Part shown: piece by piece, positions 24,474 through 32,906 of the stretch
Layout: each line of letters opens with the position of its first letter
How positions within the stretch are numbered: position 1 is the stretch's first letter
From: an uncultured Alphaproteobacteria bacterium
GTDB lineage: Bacteria > Pseudomonadota > Alphaproteobacteria > Micavibrionales > Micavibrionaceae
Length of the DNA stretch: 34,006 nt
Direction of reading: 5' to 3'
Assembly (NCBI GenBank): GCA_937923625.1
Contig: CALDTV010000028.1
Location: forward strand, 1 to 34,006
The notes under the pieces: generated by a model
The model's input: the letters and a program-made list of their open reading frames with translations, nothing else
Database searches by the model: none
Told to the model about the DNA's origin: nothing
Position numbers and translations under genes: made by a program

Positions 24474-24917
24474 ATGCCACAGATTAAAGATGTAATGTCA
24501 CCAAATTTCAAATTCATGTCACCAGACAGCCCTGTTTCAGAAATCGCACAACAAATGCGCGATATGGATTGCGGATTCATGCCAATGGCAGAAAACGACA
24601 AAATGGTCGGCATGGTAACAGACCGCGATATCACGATCCGTGCCGTTGCTGAAGGTAAAAACCCAGCAGACGTTCAGGGTCGCGACATCATGACTCCAAA
24701 AACATATTATTGTTACGATGATCAGGATGTTGAAGAAGTTTGTAACAATATGGGCGAAATCCAAGTACGGCGCTTACCTGTTGTAAACCGTGATAAGCGT
24801 CTTGTGGGTATTGTCTCTATGGGTGATTTAGCCCAAGTGGCAAGCCGTCCAAATGTTGGTCAAACACAACAGCAGATCACCGCGCAAATTGCACAGAACA
24901 AGCAGCAAGCTGCATAA
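24474..24917 (+). CDS. Two-CBS-domain protein
   Basis: A 147-residue protein made of a single pair of CBS domains: first MSPDSPVSEIAQQMRDMDCG to VGMVTDRDITIRAVAEG, second MTPKTYYCYDDQDVEEVCNN to LVGIVSMGDLAQ. Such pairs usually bind adenine nucleotides and sense energy state, often as stand-alone regulators. The C-terminal tail is Gln-rich (QTQQQITAQIAQNKQQ). It has a short purine-rich leader (AAAGAAAGAG) and is followed by a clear terminator, so it is probably the end of its transcript. Confidence 0.92.
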   Translation: MPQIKDVMSPNFKFMSPDSPVSEIAQQMRDMDCGFMPMAENDKMVGMVTDRDITIRAVAEGKNPADVQGRDIMTPKTYYCYDDQDVEEVCNNMGEIQVRRLPVVNRDKRLVGIVSMGDLAQVASRPNVGQTQQQITAQIAQNKQQAA

Positions 24918-24970
24918 TTACCGCTGCTCTGTGCGTTAGTTGCACAAGCAAGACGGGTAAATATTTTTTT

Positions 24971-25004
24971 AAAAGGAGGGCGCAAATTGTGCACCTCCTT
25001 TTTT
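24971..25004 (+). terminator. Rho-independent terminator behind the CBS gene
   Basis: AAAAGGAGG and CCTCCTTTT form a stem that is extended inside by GCGC/GTGC, with a small loop and a trailing T-run. The complementary A-run suggests it also works on the other strand. Confidence 0.85.
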
Positions 25005-25129
25005 GTGGCTGATTGGAAATTTACTGCTTACAGGTGGAATGGGCATATTGTAACACTATCTTTTTATCTGATTATTATTTAAGAATAAGCGTCTTCGGGC
25101 TTGCCTGCATGACGGCATTTTTAAATAAT

Positions 25130-25206
25130 GCGCCCTTAGCTCAGCTGGATAGAGCGTTGGTTTCCGGAGCCAAAGGCCAGAGGTTCGAATCCTCTAGGGC
25201 GCACCA
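25130..25206 (+). tRNA. tRNA-Arg (CCG)
   Basis: Complete 77-base cloverleaf: acceptor GCGCCCT/AGGGCGC, D arm GCTC/GAGC, anticodon arm TTGGT-TTCCGGA-GCCAA, T arm AGAGG-TTCGAAT-CCTCT, CCA encoded. The anticodon CCG reads CGG as Arg. No integrated element is seen next to it. Confidence 0.95.
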
Positions 25207-25407
25207 TTTTTTCGTATGGTGCCCTAAGCTTTAAGCGCCAAGCGATTTTATTCTCATTAATTTTCTCAAAAATATATTATTGAAGTTGATCGGATTACAT
25301 TAAGTATTTGTAATACATAGCGTTTTTACTTTTCCTCTCCTTCGATTATCAAAATATTAAGTTTTTTGATATAATTTACATATTAAATATTATTTTTAAG
25401 GAGTGTG

Positions 25408-26190
25408 ATGGCTGATTTTAACAAAATAAGAGAAATGCCAACTGAAGATACAGAGTTTAACCTTGGTGCTTTGCCGGATATTGCGTCAGCCGTTACCGCA
25501 GGAAATATGGGCAGGGCCGTTTTTAAGGGAATTGAGGGCTTGGTGCCCGAAGATGGCGCGGCCATTATTGTTGATAGTGCGCTTGCGTTAAGAGGGCGCG
25601 TCAGATTGTCTGGCGAAACCGAGATCGCAGGGCAGGATGTCACATATGCAAGCCAAGCCTATGTCTCTGGAAGCTTAGATGGCTTTGATGCAGGCGTCCA
25701 AGGTCACGTTAATTTTGGCGAAGATTTGGGTGATGGACTTTCTGTTAGGGCGGGTGGAGAATTTAATTTTAGTTTAAATGATCAGCGTGTCGGTGCTTCC
25801 GCTGAAATTAGTCAGAGCGTAGTAGGAGATGAAAAATTTAGTTGGCAAGCGGATGCTGGCTTTGAGCTAAGCCACGGTAATGCATGTGGATCTATTTCAG
25901 GGGAAGTTAAATACGGCCAAACAGCGGGCGTCTTTGGTCGTGCTGCAGCTGGCATATGCACAAATGGTGAAAATGGTATCGGCTTTGAAGCGGGTGTTCA
26001 CACTTCGCTTGTCGGTATTGGTGCTGTTGCAGGGACAGATTTGAGTGGCTCTTTTGCTGGTGCGATTGTAAGTGAAGTTCAACTGGAAGCTGGTGTTCGG
26101 ATCGGTTCAGATAATGTATACGAAGAGAGCAGAAGCTTTGGAACTGGTGGAGATGTGACACCATTTGTTAGAGCGAACCTTGGATTTTAA
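25408..26190 (+). CDS. Glycine-rich beta-repeat protein, possibly barrel-like
   Basis: A 260-residue protein. From residue about 60 to the end it shows alternating polar and hydrophobic residues in many short strands (SGSLDGFDAGVQGHVNFGEDL, SVRAGGEFNFSLND, GVFGRAAAG, EAGVHTSLVGIGAVAG). It ends VTPFVRANLGF, with a C-terminal Phe as in outer-membrane beta-barrels. Yet the N-terminus (MADFNKIREMPTED) is not a signal peptide. AAGGAG lies 6 bases before the ATG at 25408. It may be a non-classically exported or cytoplasmic beta-roll, or its true start is missing. No family is assigned. Confidence 0.75.
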   Translation: MADFNKIREMPTEDTEFNLGALPDIASAVTAGNMGRAVFKGIEGLVPEDGAAIIVDSALALRGRVRLSGETEIAGQDVTYASQAYVSGSLDGFDAGVQGHVNFGEDLGDGLSVRAGGEFNFSLNDQRVGASAEISQSVVGDEKFSWQADAGFELSHGNACGSISGEVKYGQTAGVFGRAAAGICTNGENGIGFEAGVHTSLVGIGAVAGTDLSGSFAGAIVSEVQLEAGVRIGSDNVYEESRSFGTGGDVTPFVRANLGF

Positions 26191-26368
26191 TCGTATTAAT
26201 TAAAAACTAAACTTTCCATTTTACGACATAGTAAATATTTCTACCTCGGTGGGAGTGGTCCGTTTGAGGTAAAATAGAATTTCTTAACGATTTATTAATT
26301 AATTAATTTTAAGCTAAAAAAGTATAAAATTTTATCTAATTTCGCCCGTAAAACTAACAGGAGGTATC

Positions 26369-26863
26369 ATGCAGCTAAACGATCCAGCAAGAGCTCAACC
26401 TTCTGTTTCACGGCGCCAGCGACAAAAATCGAGTTTAGATTTTACAAATGACATCATCATTATAGATGATGACCGAGATGACCGCCGCATGATCGGTAAT
26501 ATGTTTTATAAAATTGATGCACGGCAAGAGCTGCGTTATTTTAAAAACGGCGAAGAATTTCTTAATCACTTACAATACCAAAATCATTTCTGGAACGACA
26601 GTAAAGCATTGGGTTTGCCCAAGTTGGTCTTTGTCGATATGCAGATGCCAGTTACAGGCGGTATTGAAACCATTAAAGCAATAAGGGGAAGCGCACATTG
26701 GCGTGACGTTCCTGTTGTTCTAACCACGGGAAGCCGCGATGATGTGAAGATTGAGCAGGCCTATGCGTTAGGAGCAAATGCATTTTTATCAAAGCCCTTT
26801 AGCCAGATTGATTTAATGCAGGCTATGTCGCATGGCTTTAATTACGCTTCTACTTTAATTTAA
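26369..26863 (+). CDS. Receiver-only response regulator (CheY-like)
   Basis: A 164-residue protein with a 30-residue polar N-terminal extension and one receiver domain: acidic patch IIIIDDDRDDRR, phospho-acceptor in LVFVDMQMPVTGG, Thr in VVLTTGSRDD and Lys in AFLSKPFS. It has no output domain, so it acts by protein contact or in a phosphorelay. AGGAGG precedes the ATG. It is convergent with the hybrid kinase gene, 13 bases apart, and is a natural phosphotransfer partner for it. Confidence 0.92.
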   Translation: MQLNDPARAQPSVSRRQRQKSSLDFTNDIIIIDDDRDDRRMIGNMFYKIDARQELRYFKNGEEFLNHLQYQNHFWNDSKALGLPKLVFVDMQMPVTGGIETIKAIRGSAHWRDVPVVLTTGSRDDVKIEQAYALGANAFLSKPFSQIDLMQAMSHGFNYASTLI

Positions 26864-26876
26864 AATTGAGCACGTC

Positions 26877-29000
26877 TTAGTTGAGCACTCTTTTCTTCTT
26901 TTCGTCATTGATAGCAGGAAGAGAGAAAGTAAAAACTGAGCCTTCATCAACTTTAGAGCGAACTGAAATTGACCCTCCATGTTTTTCAATGATTTTTTTG
27001 CAAATGGCTAAACCAAGGCCACTGCCCTCGATATCATCTGCTGAATGTAGGCGGTGGAAAGGCGTGAAAATACGTTTTTGTTGGTTGTGGTCGATTCCCA
27101 TACCATTATCAGCGATGTAAACGGTACAGCCCGAATTATCATTAACGCTGGCGCTAACTGTTATGACTGCAGGGCGATCAGGGGATCGATATTTGACCGC
27201 GTTGGTAATGAGATTGGTAAAAAGTTGCTGCATTTTTACAGCATGCACAGGCCATACGGGTAAATTTTTAACGATAATTTTAGCATCATTTTCTTGAAGC
27301 CATAGATCATGAAGATCAATCACATCTTCAACAATTGTTTTAAGGCAGGCGTCTTCTTTACCTTCTGAGCCATGCATTATTTGTGAGAAAGATAATAAAT
27401 CATCAATCAAATGCTGCATACGGTTAGAGCTAACGGCCATACGGTCGATACAATTATGAACTTCTTGATCTTTTATTTCTATCGTTTGTTCTTCAAGCAT
27501 TTTACAAAACATAAAGATTTTGCGCATAGGTGATTTTAAATCATGCGCAACAGTATGTGCAAAATCTGATAATTCACTATTCGATCTTTCAAGCTCATTT
27601 TGATAATCATGCAGATCAATCTCTAATTGATGCTTTTCAATGGCGTTATTAATTGTGTTCCAAAAACGGTCTGGATTAATATCTTCTTTGGTGATGTAGT
27701 CTTTTACGCCTGCCTTCATGGCTTCGATGGCTGTGCCACTATCACTTCTGCCTGTAATAATCACCACAGCAGATTTTATTTCTTTACCAATTTTTTTGTA
27801 TTTATTTATCAGATCAAGCGCAGTGCCGTCTGGTAGATAATAATCCAATAAAATACAATCAGGCGTTTCATCCTGCAGAATACGCTCGGCTTCTTTTAAA
27901 TTTGCAGCTTCTAAGATATCATTTTTGGTTCTGCCGCCAGTCAAAATTGCCTTATATAAAGACCTATCTGCATTACTATCATCAACAATAAGTACGCGTT
28001 TGTCAGGAACATTTTTATTGCTCGGCGTGGGAAGAATTTGTTTTAGAGAGGCAGATTTTTTTAAGCCAGATTCCCCGATGATAACATATTTATTGTTGTC
28101 ATCATTTTTGGCTTTATACATAGCCTGATCTGCTTCTTTCATAATGATATCAAGAGTTTTTCCCGCATCAGGAAAAATAGCAATGCCAATACTGAGGCTT
28201 ATTTCAAGTGCGATATCACTCGGAAGATTGATCGGTTTTTCAACCTCTTCAACAATTTTTTCAGCAATATGACGGCAGAGTAATGGGTTAATTGATTCAC
28301 CGCCACCATCAACATAAACGACAAATTCATCACCGGCATAGCGCGCGACAACATCACTGTTGCGTAAGGCTTTTTTTAAACGGTTGGCGACTTCTTTTAA
28401 AACAACGTTCCCTGTTGCATGACCGTGTGTGTCATTGATTTCTTTAAATTTATTAAGGTCAATAAACATTAACGCTTCTTTGCGTCCTGCCCGTTGTGAC
28501 TGCTGAATCATTTTCTTCGCCGTTTCTTCAAAAAACGCACGGTTTGGAAGGCCCGTTAAATCATCGTAATAGGCACGCTTAGCGAGCTCAATTTCAGTTT
28601 GCTTGCGAAAGATCGAGGACTGAATGACTTGTTGCAGAATATAGCTATTGCTGTGTTCCTTCACCATATATTCTTGCGCGCCCGCATTAAGTGCTTTGCG
28701 CGACATTTCATCATCTTTGGTTTGCGTTAAAATAATAATGGGTACATTGGGCGCTAATTCTTGAAACATTTGAATATGTTCGATGCCGTTACCATCGGGT
28801 AAATTAACGTCGAGCAAAATCGTATTATATTCTGGATGCTGTTTTAATTGATTAATCGCCGCCTTTAATGTTGCGACCTGAGTCATATCATATTGAAAGG
28901 CGTAATGGCGTTCTTGTTGGTTCATTAAGGATTTTACGAGGTGTGCATCCCCTATATCATCTTCAACATGCAGGATGTTTAAGGCGGCATTATAACTCAT
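26877..29000 (-). CDS. Hybrid REC-GGDEF-REC-histidine kinase
   Basis: A 707-residue cytoplasmic protein with no membrane helix. Order: receiver 1 (ILHVEDDIGDAH, Asp in ILLDVNLPDG, Lys in YMVKEHS; 8-130), GGDEF domain (DLTGLPNR to about 310), receiver 2 (VLIVDDSNADRS, ILLDYYLPDG, YITKEDI; about 335-460), a coiled linker, HisKA (FAHTVAHDLKSPMRK, His near 490) and HATPase (NLITNAVKY, IADNGMGI, GSGLGLAICKKI). The GGDEF motif is AGDEF, and an inhibitory-site RxxD (RNSD) lies five residues before it, so a product-inhibited diguanylate cyclase is plausible. It could couple phosphorelay input to c-di-GMP. It is flanked by three receiver-only genes. Confidence 0.93.
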   Translation of the reverse strand: MSYNAALNILHVEDDIGDAHLVKSLMNQQERHYAFQYDMTQVATLKAAINQLKQHPEYNTILLDVNLPDGNGIEHIQMFQELAPNVPIIILTQTKDDEMSRKALNAGAQEYMVKEHSNSYILQQVIQSSIFRKQTEIELAKRAYYDDLTGLPNRAFFEETAKKMIQQSQRAGRKEALMFIDLNKFKEINDTHGHATGNVVLKEVANRLKKALRNSDVVARYAGDEFVVYVDGGGESINPLLCRHIAEKIVEEVEKPINLPSDIALEISLSIGIAIFPDAGKTLDIIMKEADQAMYKAKNDDNNKYVIIGESGLKKSASLKQILPTPSNKNVPDKRVLIVDDSNADRSLYKAILTGGRTKNDILEAANLKEAERILQDETPDCILLDYYLPDGTALDLINKYKKIGKEIKSAVVIITGRSDSGTAIEAMKAGVKDYITKEDINPDRFWNTINNAIEKHQLEIDLHDYQNELERSNSELSDFAHTVAHDLKSPMRKIFMFCKMLEEQTIEIKDQEVHNCIDRMAVSSNRMQHLIDDLLSFSQIMHGSEGKEDACLKTIVEDVIDLHDLWLQENDAKIIVKNLPVWPVHAVKMQQLFTNLITNAVKYRSPDRPAVITVSASVNDNSGCTVYIADNGMGIDHNQQKRIFTPFHRLHSADDIEGSGLGLAICKKIIEKHGGSISVRSKVDEGSVFTFSLPAINDEKKKRVLN

Positions 29001-29419
29001 CTTTACTTCCTTTCATGTAATAAAGTGTTCTAAGAAATCTATCAGCATACATATGTAATAAATCATTATTAGCATATAGATTATGAAATGGCCATGAAGT
29101 TACTAAAACTTTTAAATAGTCATAATTTAATGAGCCTTGAAGTATTAGTTATATTTATCAATGACTTAATTATATTTTAAAAAATCTTTCTAAGGATGGT
29201 TTATCGGGCGTAAATTTATTTTTTTGCTGTAATAGTTTATGTTTATCAATGACTTATCTGTTTCGTTTTGTGTTTTTATCGATTTTTTACGTTCATAAGC
29301 TTAAGAATACAGCTGTATCGGTGAAAATTAGCAAAAACGTGCATTTTGCGTAAAAATATGTCATAGTGTCTGAAGTTAAATTGAATAAATTCGATTATTG
29401 AAGTAATCGATGAAATAAA
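29001..29419. other. 419-base AT-rich divergent intergenic region
   Basis: No gene seen. It lies between the hybrid kinase (leftward) and a receiver gene (rightward). It contains the 15-base word TTTATCAATGACTTA twice (29154-29168 and 29242-29256), listed as a finding. Promoters in both directions must lie here. Confidence 0.6.
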
Positions 29420-29845
29420 ATGAAAAAATTAAGCGAAAATATTGTGACTGATAAAGCCCCTGCTGCCTTTACTTCGGTTGATCCAACGATTTTGATCGTT
29501 GATGATTCTTCCTTGGACGGTAAAATTATCGAGCGTCAGGTCGAGCTGATATGGCCCAAGGCAAAAATTTTGTCTGCGGCCTCTTTAATGGATGCTTATG
29601 ATCTTTGTCGTCACGAAAATATTGATATCTGCTTACTTGATTTAAATTTGCCTGATGGTCATGGCGCCGCTTCAGTTTTAGAATTTAGACGCTTTTTTGG
29701 TAAAAAACCTATCATTGCGGTTTCTGGATCTGATCAGGCCGACGTTGCGATCAATGCACGCAAATTTGGTGCAGATGATTTTATTCAAAAATCTTCTATT
29801 ACCAGCTTGGCTTTTGAAAATATTTTACGCCAACATACTGCTTAA
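29420..29845 (+). CDS. Receiver-only response regulator
   Basis: A 141-residue protein with a 25-residue tail and one receiver domain: ILIVDDSSLDGK, phospho-acceptor in ICLLDLNLPDGHG, Ser in IIAVSGSDQ and Lys in DFIQKSSI. Its sequence DLNLPDG and the DDS start resemble the receiver domains of the neighbouring hybrid kinase, so it may be a paralogue or partner. No output domain. It is divergent from the kinase gene. Confidence 0.9.
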   Translation: MKKLSENIVTDKAPAAFTSVDPTILIVDDSSLDGKIIERQVELIWPKAKILSAASLMDAYDLCRHENIDICLLDLNLPDGHGAASVLEFRRFFGKKPIIAVSGSDQADVAINARKFGADDFIQKSSITSLAFENILRQHTA

Positions 29846-29908
29846 CGAAAAAATTTTTTATTTTTTAATGATAATTACTCTGTGATCAAGTTGTCACTCA
29901 TGGGTCTT

Positions 29909-30346
29909 CTAAACTTCATCATCATCGCTTAGAGCGCGGAACCAGCAAATCTCTACGGCTTGGGCAATACGCTGAAATTCTTTAATGCCATTGGCTTTCA
30001 CAATATAACTATTTGCCTGATAATTATAACTTTTCATGATATCGGCTTGATTTTTAGAGCTTGAAAGCATGACGACAGGAATCGAAGCAAGCTTTTTTTG
30101 TTGCTTAATGTCTTGCAAAACTTCAGGTCCATTAATACCAGGCAAATTCAAGTCTAACAAAATTAGATCAAAATCAGGGCTATCTTTGTGATCGCCCCTT
30201 TTATACAACATATCTAGAGCGATTTCGCCGTCACGCGCAACATGCATCTGTTTGGGGACTTTGAAGGATTCGAATGCTTTTTGGGCAAGAACAATGTCTT
30301 TTTCGTCGTCCTCTACTAAAAGAATATGTGCCATGCGGTTAGTCAT
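29909..30346 (-). CDS. Receiver-only response regulator, Rcp1-like
   Basis: A 145-residue protein with one receiver domain of the Rcp1/CheY-like type often paired with phytochrome-like or hybrid kinases: HILLVEDDEKDIVL, the insertion KRGDHKDSPDFDLILLDLNLPG, SSSKNQADI and SYIVKANG. The segment EFQRIAQAVEICWF at the C-terminus is typical of that subgroup. AGGAATTTTAA precedes the ATG at 30346. It converges with the 141-residue receiver gene. Confidence 0.92.
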   Translation of the reverse strand: MTNRMAHILLVEDDEKDIVLAQKAFESFKVPKQMHVARDGEIALDMLYKRGDHKDSPDFDLILLDLNLPGINGPEVLQDIKQQKKLASIPVVMLSSSKNQADIMKSYNYQANSYIVKANGIKEFQRIAQAVEICWFRALSDDDEV

Positions 30347-30649
30347 TTAAAATTCCTAATATTATTATAAAAAAGTAAAGCAAACACATGTTTACATAAA
30401 ATAAATCGGGATTGTCTTAATTTTACGTTACCGTGCTTTTTTGTGTATTCATATCAACTGATACAGTTATATTTTATAAATATATGCTACAAAGTTAAGC
30501 GTAGATTTATATAAATACAAGAAGATTTTTATTAAATATGAATGGCTTACGCTAAATTCTGTGCTGGTACTAATTTAGTGTCATAACGCACTTTCTATAT
30601 TTATCTAAAACTCGCATTATCTGAAGACCCTTAAAAAAAGTTATATATT
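30347..30649. other. 303-base AT-rich gap
   Basis: No gene and no clear terminator seen. It should contain the divergent promoters of the Rcp1-like gene and the dipeptidase gene. Confidence 0.5.
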
Positions 30650-31393
30650 GTGAAAATAATCTCCCCGGCAGAGCTTGTCCCACTCGATATTTTTCTAAGC
30701 CATGCGCCCATCAAGATTGATTTAGTCTACGCAGATAAAAATCATCCGCGTAATATTTTTGATGCATCAATTTATCATAAGACTGCCCGCTTATGGATGC
30801 ACCAAGATTTGGTCGTTATCACTTTGCTTGTGGCGCGTATTTTAAAAGACAAACAAAATTGGACTTTAGAAATAAAAGATAGTTTGCGCACTGTTGACGC
30901 ACAAGCTGCCATGCAGGAAACAGATATTGTGAAGAAAAATCCACAATGGATGGAAGAGCCGCGGTTTTTATCTTCCCCTGGTTTGGGGGGGCATCCACGC
31001 GGCATGGCAGTCGATGTTTGCGCTTTGGATCAAAATAAAGCGCATATTGATATGGGTACAGAATTTGATGAAATGACCCTAGCGGCAGGGCGGAATTTTA
31101 CGGATCTGCCAAACCACATTTTAGAAAATCGCAAAATTTTAGAAGATGCCTTTTTAACGGCAGGGCGTGCCGTGAATAAAGTGGTCTGGCCGCTTTCTTC
31201 AGAATGGTGGGATTTTCGTTTCCCACATAGTTATAATAGCGCGTTTAAAGCTTTGAGCGATTCTGATCTACCGCCACAAATGCAGATGACAAATAAGGTT
31301 GAGAATAATATTCCAAATTTTGATGACGCGCATTTTTCAACCCTTGCGAAAACGATCACAGATGCGGTAGATAAGCATTATGAAGATATATAA
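30650..31393 (+). CDS. VanX-like D-Ala-D-Ala dipeptidase family protein with an altered zinc ligand
   Basis: A 247-residue M15-type peptidase-like protein. Family features are Arg in KDSLRTVDAQ (R80), the zinc motif GGHPRGMAVDV (H115, D122) and SSEWWDFRFP (E185). The third zinc ligand, normally His in EWWHF, is Asp here (D188). Asp can bind zinc, so it may still be active, possibly with changed substrate. There is no signal peptide, which fits cytoplasmic VanX/DdpX proteins that cleave D-Ala-D-Ala. The start is GTG at 30650 with a weak ribosome site. The gene overlaps ribF by 14 bases. Confidence 0.82.
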   Translation: MKIISPAELVPLDIFLSHAPIKIDLVYADKNHPRNIFDASIYHKTARLWMHQDLVVITLLVARILKDKQNWTLEIKDSLRTVDAQAAMQETDIVKKNPQWMEEPRFLSSPGLGGHPRGMAVDVCALDQNKAHIDMGTEFDEMTLAAGRNFTDLPNHILENRKILEDAFLTAGRAVNKVVWPLSSEWWDFRFPHSYNSAFKALSDSDLPPQMQMTNKVENNIPNFDDAHFSTLAKTITDAVDKHYEDI

Positions 31394-32300
31394 TAAGCTG
31401 GATCAAGTGATTGATGCTGCCAAAGGCGCGGTGATTGCGATTGGCAATTTTGATGGTGTACATCGTGGTCACCAAGCCTTACTAGCGCATGCAGCAAAAA
31501 TTGCGAAAGCACAAAATAAAGAATTAGGGGTGCTAACGTTCGAGCCGCATCCGCGTCGCTTGTTTCAACCAGATCAGCCGCCTGCGCGCTTAACTCCGCC
31601 AGACGTAAAAGCCTGGAGATTGCAACAATATAACGTTGATCACTTATTCTCGCTTGATTTTGATTGGGATTTTGCCAGCCAAAGTGCGGAGGATTTTATC
31701 CAAAATATTTTGATCAATGGTTTTGGTGCGGCGCATATTATTGTGGGCGATGATTTTTGCTTTGGGCAACTGCGTAAAGGCTCGGCGGAAACAATCAAGG
31801 CCGCTGGCTTGCCGATAGATGTCATGTCCAAAGTACAGGATGACCAAGGTGAAGTTATCTCGTCCAGCCGTATCCGGCAACTTATTCGTACGGGAAATAT
31901 TGATGCCGCCAACCAACTGTTGGGGTGGGAATGGGAAATTCGTGGCACAGTTTTTCGTGGGGATCGTCGTGGTCATGAGCTTGGCTATCCCACGGCTAAC
32001 ATTTTACTGACCGATATGATCCACCCTGCTTATGGTATTTATGCCTGTCGCGTACAGATCGAAGGAGAAGGTGATTGGCTGGCCGCCGCCACAAATATCG
32101 GTATCCGTCCAATGTTCGAAGTCGCAGAGGGGCAAGTCGAAGCCCATATCCTCGATTTCCCTGATCGTGATATTTACGATAAAATCTTGCGCGTCAAACC
32201 CATTAAGCGTTTACGCGGCGAAGCCAAATTTAACTCCCTTGATGATTTGATCGCCCAAATGGACAAAGATTGCCAAAAAACCCGTCAAATATTGTCTTAA
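31380..32300 (+). CDS. ribF: Bifunctional riboflavin kinase / FAD synthetase
   Basis: A 306-residue enzyme that phosphorylates riboflavin to FMN and adenylates FMN to FAD. The N-terminal nucleotidyltransferase domain has IGNFDGVHRGHQALL and VGDDFCFGQLRKG, plus SSSRIRQLI. The C-terminal riboflavin-kinase domain has GDRRGHELGYPTANI and AATNIGIRPMF, with the catalytic Glu expected in VEAHILDF. Length is normal. Its ATG lies inside the 3' end of the dipeptidase gene (14-base overlap), so the two are translated from the same message. Confidence 0.96.
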   Translation: MKIYNKLDQVIDAAKGAVIAIGNFDGVHRGHQALLAHAAKIAKAQNKELGVLTFEPHPRRLFQPDQPPARLTPPDVKAWRLQQYNVDHLFSLDFDWDFASQSAEDFIQNILINGFGAAHIIVGDDFCFGQLRKGSAETIKAAGLPIDVMSKVQDDQGEVISSSRIRQLIRTGNIDAANQLLGWEWEIRGTVFRGDRRGHELGYPTANILLTDMIHPAYGIYACRVQIEGEGDWLAAATNIGIRPMFEVAEGQVEAHILDFPDRDIYDKILRVKPIKRLRGEAKFNSLDDLIAQMDKDCQKTRQILS

Positions 32301-32418
32301 ATCAGCTAATTTTACGTATTATTCACACCCTGTGGAAAAATAGTTGACTCAATGGCAAGAAATATGACATTTTGCGCTGCTTTTAGCGGAGCAGAATAGA
32401 TAAATAGAGGATAAAATC

Positions 32419-32868
32419 ATGAGTGTATTAGCGGCAAAATTAACAACTGCGTATACATCAAGGCAAGAGGCAGAACCATCAGAAACGCGAACTACCGCTG
32501 TCATTATTGACCTTTTTACGCGTCAACATATCAAGCCAAGTAGGGGGCTCTCTGTCTCTAGGCACCAAATAGATGCGCTTTTTAACATAGCCTCAAGCAA
32601 TAAAGAACTGGCTCCATTGCAACGAGCGCGGCAAATTAGACTGCAAGACGCCGTCATTGCGTTTTCTTCTGAAGCTGTAAGGGAGGTAAAAAGGGTAGAG
32701 CCTGTATCAACCCAAATTACTTCTATGCAGCAACAACAACAAGCTGGCGGTATATTAAAAATGCGCCGTGGCAAGCGTGTTGCATTACGTAATAGTCAAA
32801 AACAGGCGCAAATGCGGCAATTGGCTGAAAATTTAAGACAGCCAGCGCCTTCTTTTTTTGGTAATTAA
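32419..32868 (+). CDS. Hypothetical 149-residue basic protein
   Basis: A soluble, Gln- and Arg-rich protein without a recognised domain. The middle is helical (SRHQIDALFNIASSNKELAP), and a Gln stretch (MQQQQQAGG) separates it from a basic, probably disordered C-terminus (KMRRGKRVALRNSQKQAQ). GAGGATAAAATC precedes the ATG. It lies between ribF and the transporter on the same strand, with gaps of 118 and 38 bases. The basic tail may bind nucleic acid, but no function is proposed. Confidence 0.68.
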   Translation: MSVLAAKLTTAYTSRQEAEPSETRTTAVIIDLFTRQHIKPSRGLSVSRHQIDALFNIASSNKELAPLQRARQIRLQDAVIAFSSEAVREVKRVEPVSTQITSMQQQQQAGGILKMRRGKRVALRNSQKQAQMRQLAENLRQPAPSFFGN

Positions 32869-32906
32869 CACTGCAAAAGCAATGAAAGGGCGTTTATAGT
32901 GAATCT

